Source: CAG-103 sp963627135
GTDB lineage: Bacteria > Bacillota > Clostridia > Oscillospirales > Oscillospiraceae
Direction of reading: 5' to 3'
Assembly: GCA_963627135.1 (NCBI GenBank)
Contig: CAVFZY010000010.1
Location: 124,001-188,000 of the forward strand
DNA: 64,000 bases
Made by a program: the position numbers and the translations under genes. Below, one piece after another: positions 32,420 through 42,453 of this stretch. Numbering within the stretch: the first letter of the stretch is position 1; each line of letters begins with the position of its first letter. The notes beneath the pieces were generated by a model, which was given only the letters and a program-made list of their open reading frames with translations, ran no database searches and had not been told where the DNA came from.

Positions 32420-33556
32420 ATGAAGTTTATTCACTTATCGGACCTCCACTTAGGGAAAAGAGTAAATGAATATTCGATGCTTGAAGATCAGGAATACATA
32501 CTCAAAAAAATCATCAATATCGTTGATGCGGAAAAGCCGGATGGTGTGATCATTGCTGGAGATGTCTACGACAAATCCGTTCCCTCGGCGGAGGCAGTTC
32601 AGCTATTTGACAATTTCCTTGTTCAGCTCGCCAGACGAAAACTCGAAGTATTTGTTATCAGCGGAAACCATGACTCTCCGGAAAGGATTGCTTTTGGTTC
32701 TCGTATTATGGATTCCAGCGGTATTCACATGTCACCGGTTTATAATGGAGAGATTGTACCTTTCTCCATGCAGGACGGATACGGTACAGTTGATGTTTAT
32801 ATGCTCCCATTTATTAAGCCAGCTCATGTCCGCAGGTTTTGTGACGGTGAAATTACTACTTATACAGATGCTATAAATAATGTCATTTCGAAGCTGAGTA
32901 TCAATCATGACAATAGAAATATTCTGGTGACACATCAGTTTGTTACGGGTTCGTCGCGCTCTGAATCTGAGGAAATCTCGGTTGGCGGTTCTGATAATGT
33001 GGACGCTTATGTCTTTGAGCCTTTTGATTATGTGGCGCTTGGTCATATTCACTCACCGCAAAACTGCGGCTCAGAACATATTCGTTATTGTGGAACGCCG
33101 CTCAAATATTCTTTTTCGGAGGCCAATGACCAAAAGTCCGTTACAGTCGTCGAATTCTTGGAAAAAGGAAACGTGTCATATAAAACGGTTGATCTAATTC
33201 CGCTTCACGATCTTGTCGAATTGAAAGGTTCTTATGATGAGCTGACCTTAAAATCCTTCTATGAGGGCACAACATGGCCGGAAGATTATACGCACATCAC
33301 GCTGACGGACGAAGAAGATATTCCGGATGCTATCGGAAAACTGCGCACGGTGTACCATCGGCTGATGAAGCTTGATTACGATAATAAACGCACACGCTCA
33401 AGCATGGAGATCAGTGGTGCAACAGATGTGGAATCTAAATCGCCATTAGAGCTCTTTTCCGACTTTTATGAACTGCAAAATAATCAACCTATGAATCCTG
33501 AGCAATTTGAGTACATGAAGTCGTTAATCGAAAAGACGTGGGAGGGCGAACAATGA
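32420..33556 (+). CDS. sbcD: Exonuclease SbcCD subunit D
   Basis: A 378-aa calcineurin-like phosphoesterase, the Mre11 homologue of the SbcCD nuclease that cleaves hairpins and DNA ends. Metal motifs are in order: FIHLSDLHLGKRV, VIIAGDVYDKS, VISGNHDSPER, VTHQFV and ALGHIHSPQ. AAAGGAG precedes the ATG at 32420. The gene is clearly AT-richer and uses codons (AAA, GAT, TAT, ATT) unlike the GC-rich neighbours, indicating recent acquisition. It overlaps sbcC by four bases (ATGA). Confidence 0.96.
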   Translation: MKFIHLSDLHLGKRVNEYSMLEDQEYILKKIINIVDAEKPDGVIIAGDVYDKSVPSAEAVQLFDNFLVQLARRKLEVFVISGNHDSPERIAFGSRIMDSSGIHMSPVYNGEIVPFSMQDGYGTVDVYMLPFIKPAHVRRFCDGEITTYTDAINNVISKLSINHDNRNILVTHQFVTGSSRSESEEISVGGSDNVDAYVFEPFDYVALGHIHSPQNCGSEHIRYCGTPLKYSFSEANDQKSVTVVEFLEKGNVSYKTVDLIPLHDLVELKGSYDELTLKSFYEGTTWPEDYTHITLTDEEDIPDAIGKLRTVYHRLMKLDYDNKRTRSSMEISGATDVESKSPLELFSDFYELQNNQPMNPEQFEYMKSLIEKTWEGEQ

Positions 33557-36318
33557 GACCTATCAAACTTACAGTATCTGCGTTTGGCCCCTATGCAGGG
33601 AAGACAATTCTTGAAATGGACAAGCTCGGAGAAAATGGGCTTTACCTTATTACTGGTGATACTGGTGCCGGGAAGACCACGATTTTTGATGCGATTACTT
33701 ATGCATTGTATGGAGAAGCCAGCGGAGAAAACCGAGAGCCATCCATGTTCCGCTCAAAATATGCCGATGCAACTACTCCGACGGAGGTTGAGCTTGTCTT
33801 CTCCTATGCCGGAAAAACATATACTGTAAAACGAAATCCAGAGTATGAACGCCCCAAATCCCGTGGCGAAGGATTTACGACGCAAAAAGCGGAGGTGCAG
33901 CTGATATATCCAGATGGGCGCGTTGTCACAAAGCAGCGCGACGTAGACAATGCAATACGAGACATCATGGGAATTAACCGCAGCCAGTTTTTGCAGATCG
34001 CCATGATTGCACAGGGGGATTTTCTCAAATTGCTGCTTGCCCCCACAGAAGAGCGAAAGAAAATATTCCGTCAAATATTCAAAACGCAGTTGTATCAGGA
34101 CTTGCAGGATCGTTTGAAGAAGGAGTCCGGTCAACTAAACGACAAATGCGATGCCGCTCGTAACAGCATCAAGCAATATATTGATGGAATTACCTGTGAT
34201 GAGAATGATGTCCTGAGTATTGAGGTTGGAAAAGCAAAGAACGGGCTTCTTCCTGCAAAGGATGTTATGGATCTGATTGATCGTCTTCGGACACAAGACA
34301 ATGACAAAAAAACGGCTATTCAAAAGTCAATCTCGGATGCAGACAAGGCTCTCGAAATCGTCAATGCAAATTTGGGTAAGATCGAAGCAAAAGAACAAAC
34401 TCAAAAAGCATTAGACCACGCACAGAACAATTTAACCCGCGAAAATGAAGCCAATCTTGCGCTGAAGGCTGCTTTCGATATTGAAAAGGAAAAAATATCG
34501 GAAAGAGAGCAGCTTGCTGAAGAAAAGGCCAAGATTGTGGCAGAATTTCCTCGTTATGAAGCGTTAGCAGCCCTGGAAAAACAAATCAAAAAAGACGAGG
34601 ATGTTATTTCCAAAAAAGAGAGGCAACTGAAAAAAGACCGGGAGCAGTATGCCATTGATGAGGCAGAGTTTGAAAAACTCAAAACAGAGTTCGAATCCCT
34701 TTCAGATGCAGGAGAAGGCAAAGAAAAACTCTCTCGTCAAAAAGAAAAAGTTCAAGAAAAACTGACAAAGCTACAAAACCTTTCAGCATTATTTGAGACC
34801 TTTCATGAACTTGGTGACAATTTGGATGCGCTCCAAAGTGATTATAAAAAAGCATCGGAGGCATCCGAGAAAGCGACTGCCGATTATGAAGCGAAAAACC
34901 GCGCATTTTTGGATGAACAGGCCGGAATCATCGCTGAAACTTTGGAAAGCGGCAAGCCTTGCCCTGTTTGCGGATCTTTGGAACACCCTTGCATAGCGCA
35001 TAAATCGGCCAAGGCCCCCTCGGAAGCACAGCTAAAAAGAGCGAAAGAAAATACTGACAAGGCACGAAAAGCAGCCGAAGACTTAAGCGGGAAATGCAAG
35101 GAAGCCAAAGGCATACTCGATGCAAAAAAAGTCGAAACGGAAAAGCTGGTTAAGGAATTATGGCAGAGCGTCGCTTTCGAGGAGGCTGAAAACAAGCTTC
35201 CGGAGGAGCAGAAAGTCGTTTTTGCAGAAATCACTGCGCTTGACACAGCACTTTCCGAAGAGGGAAAAAAAGTATCTCGCCGATCTGAACTTACAGAATC
35301 ATTACCAAAGACTGAAAAGGCGCTAAAAGAAAGAGATAAAGATATTTCAAATCGAAATACTGCGCTAGAAGCTGATAAAGCGTCGTTGAGCGAAAAGAAG
35401 AAGCAGCGCAATGCGGATAAGGAATCCCTGCGCTTTGATAGCATAGCAGAGGCCCAGAGCAAATCGGATGCTTTGGGAAAAACTGTTAGTGAAATGAAGA
35501 AAGCATACGACAATGCTCAGAGTGCGCTGTCCGACTCGGATAAAAAAATCGCCGGTTATAATGCTTCAATCGCAGAACTCTCCAAGCAGTTCTCTTCCGA
35601 TGGTGTTCTTGACAAAGAAGCAGAAACAAAGAAGAAAGTTGAACTATCCAAAAAGAGAACTGCGGATGACGATGCTGCCAAAGCGCTTCATACTCGCATA
35701 GAGTCCAATACAAAGGTGCTTGCTAATATTCGAGCAAAGGTCGGTGATCTTGATACGCTTGAAAAACGCTATACATGGCTGAAAGTATTATCGAATACCG
35801 CAAACGGTAATATTTCCGGGAAAGAAAAGGTAATGCTGGAAACCTATATTCAGATGACATATTTTGACCGCATCATAGCACGCGCCAATACTCGCTTTAT
35901 GATTATGTCCGGAGGGCAATATGAGCTGAAACGTCGAAAAGAAGCCGAGAATAACCGTAGCCAAAGTGGACTCGATCTTGACGTTATCGATCATTACAAC
36001 GGCACCGAAAGAAGTGTAAAGACACTTTCGGGTGGTGAATCCTTCAAAGCGTCGCTCTCACTTGCACTGGGACTCTCGGATGAAATTCAAGCATCTGCCG
36101 GTGGTGTAAAGCTCGATACGATGTTCGTTGACGAAGGCTTTGGCTCTCTTGACGAAGAATCCTTGGATCAAGCAATGAAAGCTCTTTCTGGTTTGGCTGA
36201 TGGAAACCGGCTTGTTGGTATTATTTCTCACGTTGCCGATTTGAAAAATCGCATTGATAAACAAATCGTTGTTACAAAGGAAAAGAGTGGAGGAAGTAAA
36301 GCGCAAATCATTTTATGA
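33553..36318 (+). CDS. sbcC: Exonuclease SbcCD subunit C
   Basis: A 921-aa Rad50-like SMC ATPase, partner of SbcD. The N-terminal ATPase lobe has GDTGAGKTT (residues 35-43) and a Q-loop region (FLQIAMIAQGDF); two long coiled-coil arms flank the zinc hook CPVCGSLEHPC in the middle; the C-terminal lobe has the signature LSGGESFKASLSLALGL and Walker B MFVDEGFGSLDEESL. GGAGGG lies before the ATG at 33553, so that start is preferred over the GTG-like reading 15 bases earlier. It is AT-rich like sbcD and intact. Confidence 0.96.
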   Translation: MRPIKLTVSAFGPYAGKTILEMDKLGENGLYLITGDTGAGKTTIFDAITYALYGEASGENREPSMFRSKYADATTPTEVELVFSYAGKTYTVKRNPEYERPKSRGEGFTTQKAEVQLIYPDGRVVTKQRDVDNAIRDIMGINRSQFLQIAMIAQGDFLKLLLAPTEERKKIFRQIFKTQLYQDLQDRLKKESGQLNDKCDAARNSIKQYIDGITCDENDVLSIEVGKAKNGLLPAKDVMDLIDRLRTQDNDKKTAIQKSISDADKALEIVNANLGKIEAKEQTQKALDHAQNNLTRENEANLALKAAFDIEKEKISEREQLAEEKAKIVAEFPRYEALAALEKQIKKDEDVISKKERQLKKDREQYAIDEAEFEKLKTEFESLSDAGEGKEKLSRQKEKVQEKLTKLQNLSALFETFHELGDNLDALQSDYKKASEASEKATADYEAKNRAFLDEQAGIIAETLESGKPCPVCGSLEHPCIAHKSAKAPSEAQLKRAKENTDKARKAAEDLSGKCKEAKGILDAKKVETEKLVKELWQSVAFEEAENKLPEEQKVVFAEITALDTALSEEGKKVSRRSELTESLPKTEKALKERDKDISNRNTALEADKASLSEKKKQRNADKESLRFDSIAEAQSKSDALGKTVSEMKKAYDNAQSALSDSDKKIAGYNASIAELSKQFSSDGVLDKEAETKKKVELSKKRTADDDAAKALHTRIESNTKVLANIRAKVGDLDTLEKRYTWLKVLSNTANGNISGKEKVMLETYIQMTYFDRIIARANTRFMIMSGGQYELKRRKEAENNRSQSGLDLDVIDHYNGTERSVKTLSGGESFKASLSLALGLSDEIQASAGGVKLDTMFVDEGFGSLDEESLDQAMKALSGLADGNRLVGIISHVADLKNRIDKQIVVTKEKSGGSKAQIIL

Positions 36319-36332
36319 GATAAGGAGGCCAC

Positions 36333-36803
36333 TGTTACGACGCGGAGCTGGCACTGCTCAAGGAGAAGCACGCCGAAACGGAGGACCGCATCAAGCGGCT
36401 GGTGGAATCCCTGTCCGTTGCCAGCGAGACCTCTGCCAAATACGTCATGGAGCAGATCGACGAGCTTCACCAAGAGAGCGAGACCCAGCAGGCACGGCTT
36501 TCCGAGCTGGAAGCCCTGACCGAGCAGAGCCGGATGCTCCATCAGGAGTTCGCCTTCCATCAGGAAATGATCGAGTCGTTCGCCAATGCGGTGGATACGG
36601 CGACGCTGGAGAAAAAGCGACGCCTGCTGCGGACCATCGTCAAAAAAGTGGTCTGGGACGGAAAAAACGCCTATGTGTACCTCTTTGCAGAGGACGGAGA
36701 GGCGGATTTGCCACCCGCCCTCCAACCTATGTATCCGTCGGGAGAGGATAGCGAAAGCCCTCCCGGTTGGGAGGGCTTTTGTGCCGCTGCGCACCTTTCC
36801 TGA
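36333..36803 (+). pseudogene. C-terminal remnant of a large serine recombinase
   Basis: From TGT at 36333 the frame stays open to TGA at 36801. It encodes the coiled-coil tail of a large serine recombinase: YDAELALLKEKHAETEDRIK, many Glu/Gln/Ser heptads, and RRLLRTIVKKVVWDGKNAYVYL. The catalytic and DNA-binding domains are missing; it starts 14 bases after sbcC. Base composition returns to GC-rich here. It marks the right edge of a decayed integrative element, probably cut when sbcDC was inserted. Confidence 0.7.
36754..36780. terminator. Terminator at the end of the recombinase remnant
   Basis: AAAGCCCTCCC, GGTT, GGGAGGGCTTTT. It lies inside the last codons of the open frame, showing that the original 3' end of the recombinase has been replaced by flanking sequence. 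Confidence 0.75.
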
Positions 36804-36838
36804 GGCGCGAATGATAGATGGTTTCAAGATATTTGCGC

Positions 36839-37096
36839 CACGGGGGAACCCGAGGGGGCAAGGCCCGCCTCGGATAAAATTTTTGCATCGCCCTCTGGCG
36901 ATACCTTTCCCTTGCAGGAAGATTTGCTGCGCACCTTTCAAGCCTTCCCCTCGAGGGGAAGGTGGCACGACGGTACGCCGCGACGGATGAGGTGTCGTTG
37001 GACATGCGGTGCACTTCCGGTGCCTCTGGCAAAAGCCGCGACACTTCCACCTCATCCGGCGAGCAAAGCTCGGCACCTTCTCGGCAAGGAGAAGGC
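36839..37096 (+). repeat. Palindromic element with B module, between the island and dgt
   Basis: B module (GAACCCGAGGGGGCAAGG, TGCATCGCCCTCTGGCGAT), then CCTTCCCCTCGAGGGGAAGG (36943), GTGGCACGACGGTACGCCGCG, GGATGAGGTG, spacer with GGACATGCGGTG, CACCTCATCC, GGCGAGCAAAGCTCGGC and a diverged right palindrome CCTTCTCGGCAAGGAGAAGG. One complete element. Confidence 0.85.
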
Positions 37097-37402
37097 TTGG
37101 GCGCGCGGGACGGACGCGCACCGCATGACCGGCGGCATGCGGAATTCCAGTCTAAACATTGTATAAACATTCCACTTGACGAATACCTATCCGTCGCCAA
37201 AATCCGCAAAAAACGGCCGCGCAAGCGCGCCCAAAACGCTCGTGGAAAAATCGGCACGCGCTCCGAAAATTTTTTTCGCTTCATTTTTTCAAAAAAAAAG
37301 AGGGAAATGCACGGCAATGTCGTATAAGAGTATTGCAGCCGGAAATGGCGCAAGGCGCTCCGGCCGCAAGCATCGATTTTATGTGGAAACGGAGGGATCC
37401 CT
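37097..37402. other. Intergenic region upstream of dgt
   Basis: No gene is seen. The stretch changes from GC-rich to a run of poly-T and poly-A tracts (about 37268-37303) followed by TATAAG near 37324, which may be the -10 region for dgt-dnaG-rpoD, though no convincing -35 is present. A ribosome site ACGGAGGG precedes dgt. Confidence 0.4.
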
Positions 37403-38410
37403 GTGCCCTGCCCGAGAGAAAAACGCGAGGCCGCCGAGGCACTGTTCATCGGCCCGCACGGCCTGCTGAGCACGCAGTCCACCGGCCGCCCGGTGCCCGA
37501 GCCGCCGTGTAAGATGCGCACGTGCTTCCAGCGCGACGTCGACCGCATCACGCACTCGAAATCGTTCCGCCGCCTGAAGCACAAGACGCAGGTGTTCCTG
37601 CGCCCGGAGGGCGACCATTACCGCACGCGCCTGACGCACACGCTCGAGGTCGCGCGGCTCGCGCGCACGATCGCCCGCGCGCTCGAGCTCAACGAGGATC
37701 TCACCGAGGCCATCAGCCTCGGGCACGACCTCGGCCACACGCCGTTCGGCCACGCGGGGGAGCGCGCGCTCAACACGATCTATACCGGCGCCGGCTTCCG
37801 GCACTATGAGCAGAGCCTGCGCGTCGTCGACCGCATCGAGCGCGACGGCCGCGGCCTGAACCTCTGCAACGAGACGCGCATCGGCATCCTCAACCACACG
37901 ACCGGGCAGCCGCGCGGCACGCTCGAAGCCGACATCGTGCGCCTGGCCGACCGCGTGGCCTACATCAACCACGACCTCGACGATGCCATGCGCGGCGGCA
38001 TCGTGCAGCCGGAGGACGTGCCCGCCATCGTGCGCGAGCGCGTGGGCGAACGCAACAGCGTGCGCATCAACTCCATCCTCACGGACATCATCGCCCACAG
38101 CGGCGACGGCGAGCTGCGCATGTCGCCCGATATGCGCGAAGCCGTGGACGTGTTCACGACCTTCATGTACGAGGGCGTGTACTATAACCCCATCGCCAAG
38201 GGCGAGGAGCGCAAGGTGCAGAATATCCTCGGGAGCATCTGGGAATATTATGTCAACCACATCGACGAGCTCCCGGCGGTCTATCAGTCCATCGCGGACG
38301 CCGAGGGGCCGCAGCGCGCAGTGTGCGACTATGTGTCCGGTATGACCGACAGCTACGCGCTGGAGGTGTATTCAGAGCTGTTTATCCCCGCCGCATGGAC
38401 CATTAAATAA
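37403..38410 (+). CDS. dgt: Deoxyguanosinetriphosphate triphosphohydrolase-like protein
   Basis: A 335-aa HD-domain phosphohydrolase that likely hydrolyses dNTPs to nucleosides and triphosphate. The HD metal motif is intact: RLTHTLEVA, GHDLGHTPFGHAGE, and the distal aspartate in VRLADRVAYINHDLDDA. The short length (about 335 aa) places it with the Dgt-like subfamily of Firmicutes. The start is GTG at 37403 after CGGAGGG. The order dgt-dnaG-rpoD is conserved in Clostridia and ties dNTP control to replication. Confidence 0.93.
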   Translation: MPCPREKREAAEALFIGPHGLLSTQSTGRPVPEPPCKMRTCFQRDVDRITHSKSFRRLKHKTQVFLRPEGDHYRTRLTHTLEVARLARTIARALELNEDLTEAISLGHDLGHTPFGHAGERALNTIYTGAGFRHYEQSLRVVDRIERDGRGLNLCNETRIGILNHTTGQPRGTLEADIVRLADRVAYINHDLDDAMRGGIVQPEDVPAIVRERVGERNSVRINSILTDIIAHSGDGELRMSPDMREAVDVFTTFMYEGVYYNPIAKGEERKVQNILGSIWEYYVNHIDELPAVYQSIADAEGPQRAVCDYVSGMTDSYALEVYSELFIPAAWTIK

Positions 38411-38452
38411 GGAAGTACATCCAACGGAAACCACAGAAAGAAGGTGACGCAC

Positions 38453-40202
38453 GTGGCCTTTCCGGAATCCTTTTTGCAGGAGCTCGCCGAGCGCAACGAC
38501 ATCGTCGATGTCGTGAGCAGCTACGTGCGCCTGACAAAAAAGAGCGGGTCGAACCTCTTCGGGCTCTGCCCGTTTCACAGCGAAAAAACCCCGTCGTTTT
38601 CCGTCTCGCCCGACAAGCAGATCTACCACTGCTTCGGCTGCGGCAAGGGCGGCAGCGTCATCAGCTTCATCATGGAGATCGAAAATCTCTCGTTCCCCGA
38701 AGCGGTGGCCTTTCTGGCCAACCGCGCGGGCATGCAGCTGCCCGAGCAGTCGGACGACCCCGGCGCGAAAAAGCGCCAGCGCCTGCTCGCGCTCAACCGC
38801 GACGCTGCGCGCTTTTTCCACGCGCAGCTCAAGACCACGGCCGGCCGGCCGGCACGGGACTATCTCGCCCGCCGGCAGCTCACGGCGCAGACCGTGACGC
38901 GCTTCGGCCTCGGCTTTGCGCCCGACACGTGGGACAGTCTCGTGCGCGCGATGAAGGCGCTCGGCTACTCCGAGCAGGAGCTCTTTGACGGCGGGCTCGT
39001 GCGCCGCGGCCGCTCCGGCGGCGTGTACGATACGTTTCGCAACCGGCTCATGTTCCCGGTCATCGACGTGCGCGGCAACGTCATCGGCTTCTCCGGGCGC
39101 ATCCTCGGCGACGGGGAGCCGAAGTACATGAACAGTCCGGAAACCATCGTTTTCAGCAAGAGCCACAATTTGTTCGCGCTCAATTTGGCTAAAAAGTCGA
39201 AATGCGGGTATATCATACTGGCAGAGGGCAACATCGACGTGGCGAGCCTGCATCAGGCGGGGTTTGACAGCGCGGTCGCCTCGCTCGGCACGTCGCTCAC
39301 GCCGGAGCAGGCGCGGCTCCTGTCGCGCTACACGAGCGAGATCGTCATCGCCTACGACAACGACGGCGCGGGGCAGAAGGCGTCGCAGCGCGCGATCGGC
39401 ATCCTCGAAAAGCTCGAGGTGCGCGTGCGCGTCCTGCAGATGCAGGGCGCGAAGGACCCCGACGAATATATCCAGACCTTCGGCGCGGATGCGTTCCGCA
39501 ACCTCCTTGCGCAGTCGGAAAACCACATCGACTACCGGCTCGGCGCCGTGCAGCGCAAGTACGACCTCAAGATCGACGAGCAGCGCGTAGCCTTCGTCAA
39601 GGAGGCGGCGGGCGTGGTGGCCGAGCTGCCCGGCAGTGTCGAGCGCGAGGTGTACGCCATGCGCGTCGCGGAGACGGCGGGCATGCCCGCCGCAGTCGTG
39701 ACCGACGAGGTGCAGCGCCAGCGCAAGCGGCGGCTCAGCCGCGCGCGCAAGGAGCGCGAGCGTGACCTGCTGCGCCCCGCGACGGCGATGCAGCCGCCCG
39801 GGCGGAGCATCCGCTTCGACAACCCCCGCTCGGCGGCCGCCGAGCAGGGCATCATTAAGTTATTGTATCTCGACCCCGGCCTGTTCCGGAGCCGGGCGAA
39901 CGTGCCGGACGCGGCGCAGTTCTCCTCGCCGGAGCTGCGGCACATTTACACCGTCCTGCTCGCCCACGGCGGCACGGGCACGGTGCAGATCGCGGCGCTC
40001 TCGGGCGAGCTGAGCCCGGATGAGCTGGCCCTGCTGACCGGCATCATCCAGCAGCCGGCGGAGCTTTCGAACGGCGCGCGCGCGCTCGACGATTACATAA
40101 GCATCCTTCAGACCCAGGCCACCGCCGGCGCCGCCGCGTCGGAGGCGGACCTGCTGGCCTTTGCAAAGCAACTCAAAGAACATAAAGGGTATGGTGGTAA
40201 AG

Positions 40203-40225
<23 letters not shown>
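38453..40225 (+). CDS. dnaG: DNA primase
   Basis: A 590-aa primase that makes RNA primers at the replication fork. The N-terminal zinc finger CPFHSEKTPSFSVSPDK... CFGCGKGG, the TOPRIM core (ILAEGNIDVASLHQAG, IVIAYDNDGAGQKA) and a C-terminal DnaB-interacting helical region are present. Two GTG codons, at 38444 and 38453, could start; 38453 is preferred because AGAAGG lies seven to eight bases before it. The last 23 bases overlap the rpoD start. Confidence 0.95.
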
Positions 40226-41498
<1,273 letters not shown>

Positions 41499-41515
41499 GT
41501 CTGGATATGACAGCG

Positions 41516-41554
41516 CATCCGGGCGCGGCAGGTCTCTGCCGCGCCCGGATGTTT
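41516..41554 (+). terminator. Terminator of dgt-dnaG-rpoD
   Basis: CATCCGGGCGCGGCAG and CTGCCGCGCCCGGATG form a perfect 16-bp stem with a GTCT loop, followed by TTTGCTG. The T run is short but the stem is very strong. Confidence 0.75.
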
Positions 41555-41566
41555 GCTGTCCCCCTC

Positions 41567-42220
41567 CAAGCCTTTTCCTTGAGGAGAAGGTGCTGAGCGC
41601 AGCGAAGCGGATGAGGTGGAAATGTTGCGGCCACATCCAGCGCCGCCGGTAGTGCCGCCCAAATCCAACAACACCTCATCCGTCGCGGCGTACCGCCGCG
41701 CCACCTTCCCCTCGGAGGGGAAGGCTCTTAAAAACCGGACCTCTCAGCGCCGCCGGTCATACGCCATGTGTCCGTCCCGCACCCCAAGCCTTCTCCTCGA
41801 GGAGAAGGTGCTGAGCGCAGCGAAGCGGATGAGGTGGAAATGTTGCGGCCACATCCAGCGCCGCCGGTAGTGCCGCCCAAATCCAACAACACCTCATCCG
41901 TCGCGGCGTACCGCCGCGCCACCTTCCCCTCGGAGGGGAAGGCTCTTAAAAACCGGACCTCTCAGCGCCGCCGGTCATGCGCCATGTGTCCGTCCCGCAC
42001 CCCAAGCCTTCTCCTCGAGGAGAAGGTGGCGAGCTTTGCTCGCCGGATGAGGTGGAAGGGCTACGGTTACCTCCAGCGGTACCGATCATGCACTGCATAT
42101 CCAACAACACCTCATCCGTCGCGGCGTGACCGCCGCGCCACCTTCCCCTCAAGGGGAAGGCTGTCAAAATCTGCACCCTCCAGCGGCCCCGGTCATATAC
42201 CGCACACCCGTCCTGCACCG
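41567..42220 (-). repeat. Tandem array of three 218-bp composite elements
   Basis: Units start at 41571, 41789 and 42007 (period 218). Each contains CCTTCTCC...GGAGAAGG, a GGATGAGGTGG arm, a spacer with CATATCCAACA or CCAAATCCAACA, ACACCTCATCCGTCGCGGCG, a GTACCGCCGCG hairpin, CCTTCCCCT...AGGGGAAGG and a 60-bp linker ending CCGTCCCGCACCCCAAG. The first two are nearly identical; the third differs in its first hairpin (GGCGAGCTTTGCTCGCC) and linker. Confidence 0.9.
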
Positions 42221-42365
42221 CGGCCGGTATCTGCCCTCCGGCAAAAATCAGAGATTTTTGCCGCCGCCCGCGCGCGGTTTTTCCCCGAAAAACTGCCCGC
42301 TCCCCCGCCCCGAAGCGGCTGCAAAAATAATTATGAACAATCTATCAATAATATAAGAAAGTCCC

Positions 42366-42419
42366 TTGACTTTCCGGGCTGCGGGGTGTAAATTAGCACT
42401 CGAAGGTCAGGAGTGCCAA
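42366..42419 (+). promoter_or_regulatory. hrcA promoter with CIRCE operator
   Basis: TTGACT (42366-42371), 17-bp spacer, TAAATT (42389-42394). The CIRCE element TTAGCACTC-N9-GAGTGCCAA lies at 42393-42419, overlapping the -10; the left arm is perfect and the right arm has one mismatch from GAGTGCTAA. HrcA binding here gives classic heat-shock repression of the operon that follows. Confidence 0.93.
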
Positions 42420-42453
42420 CAGTCGGCAGTTCCGAGTGCCAGCGGAGGAGATC

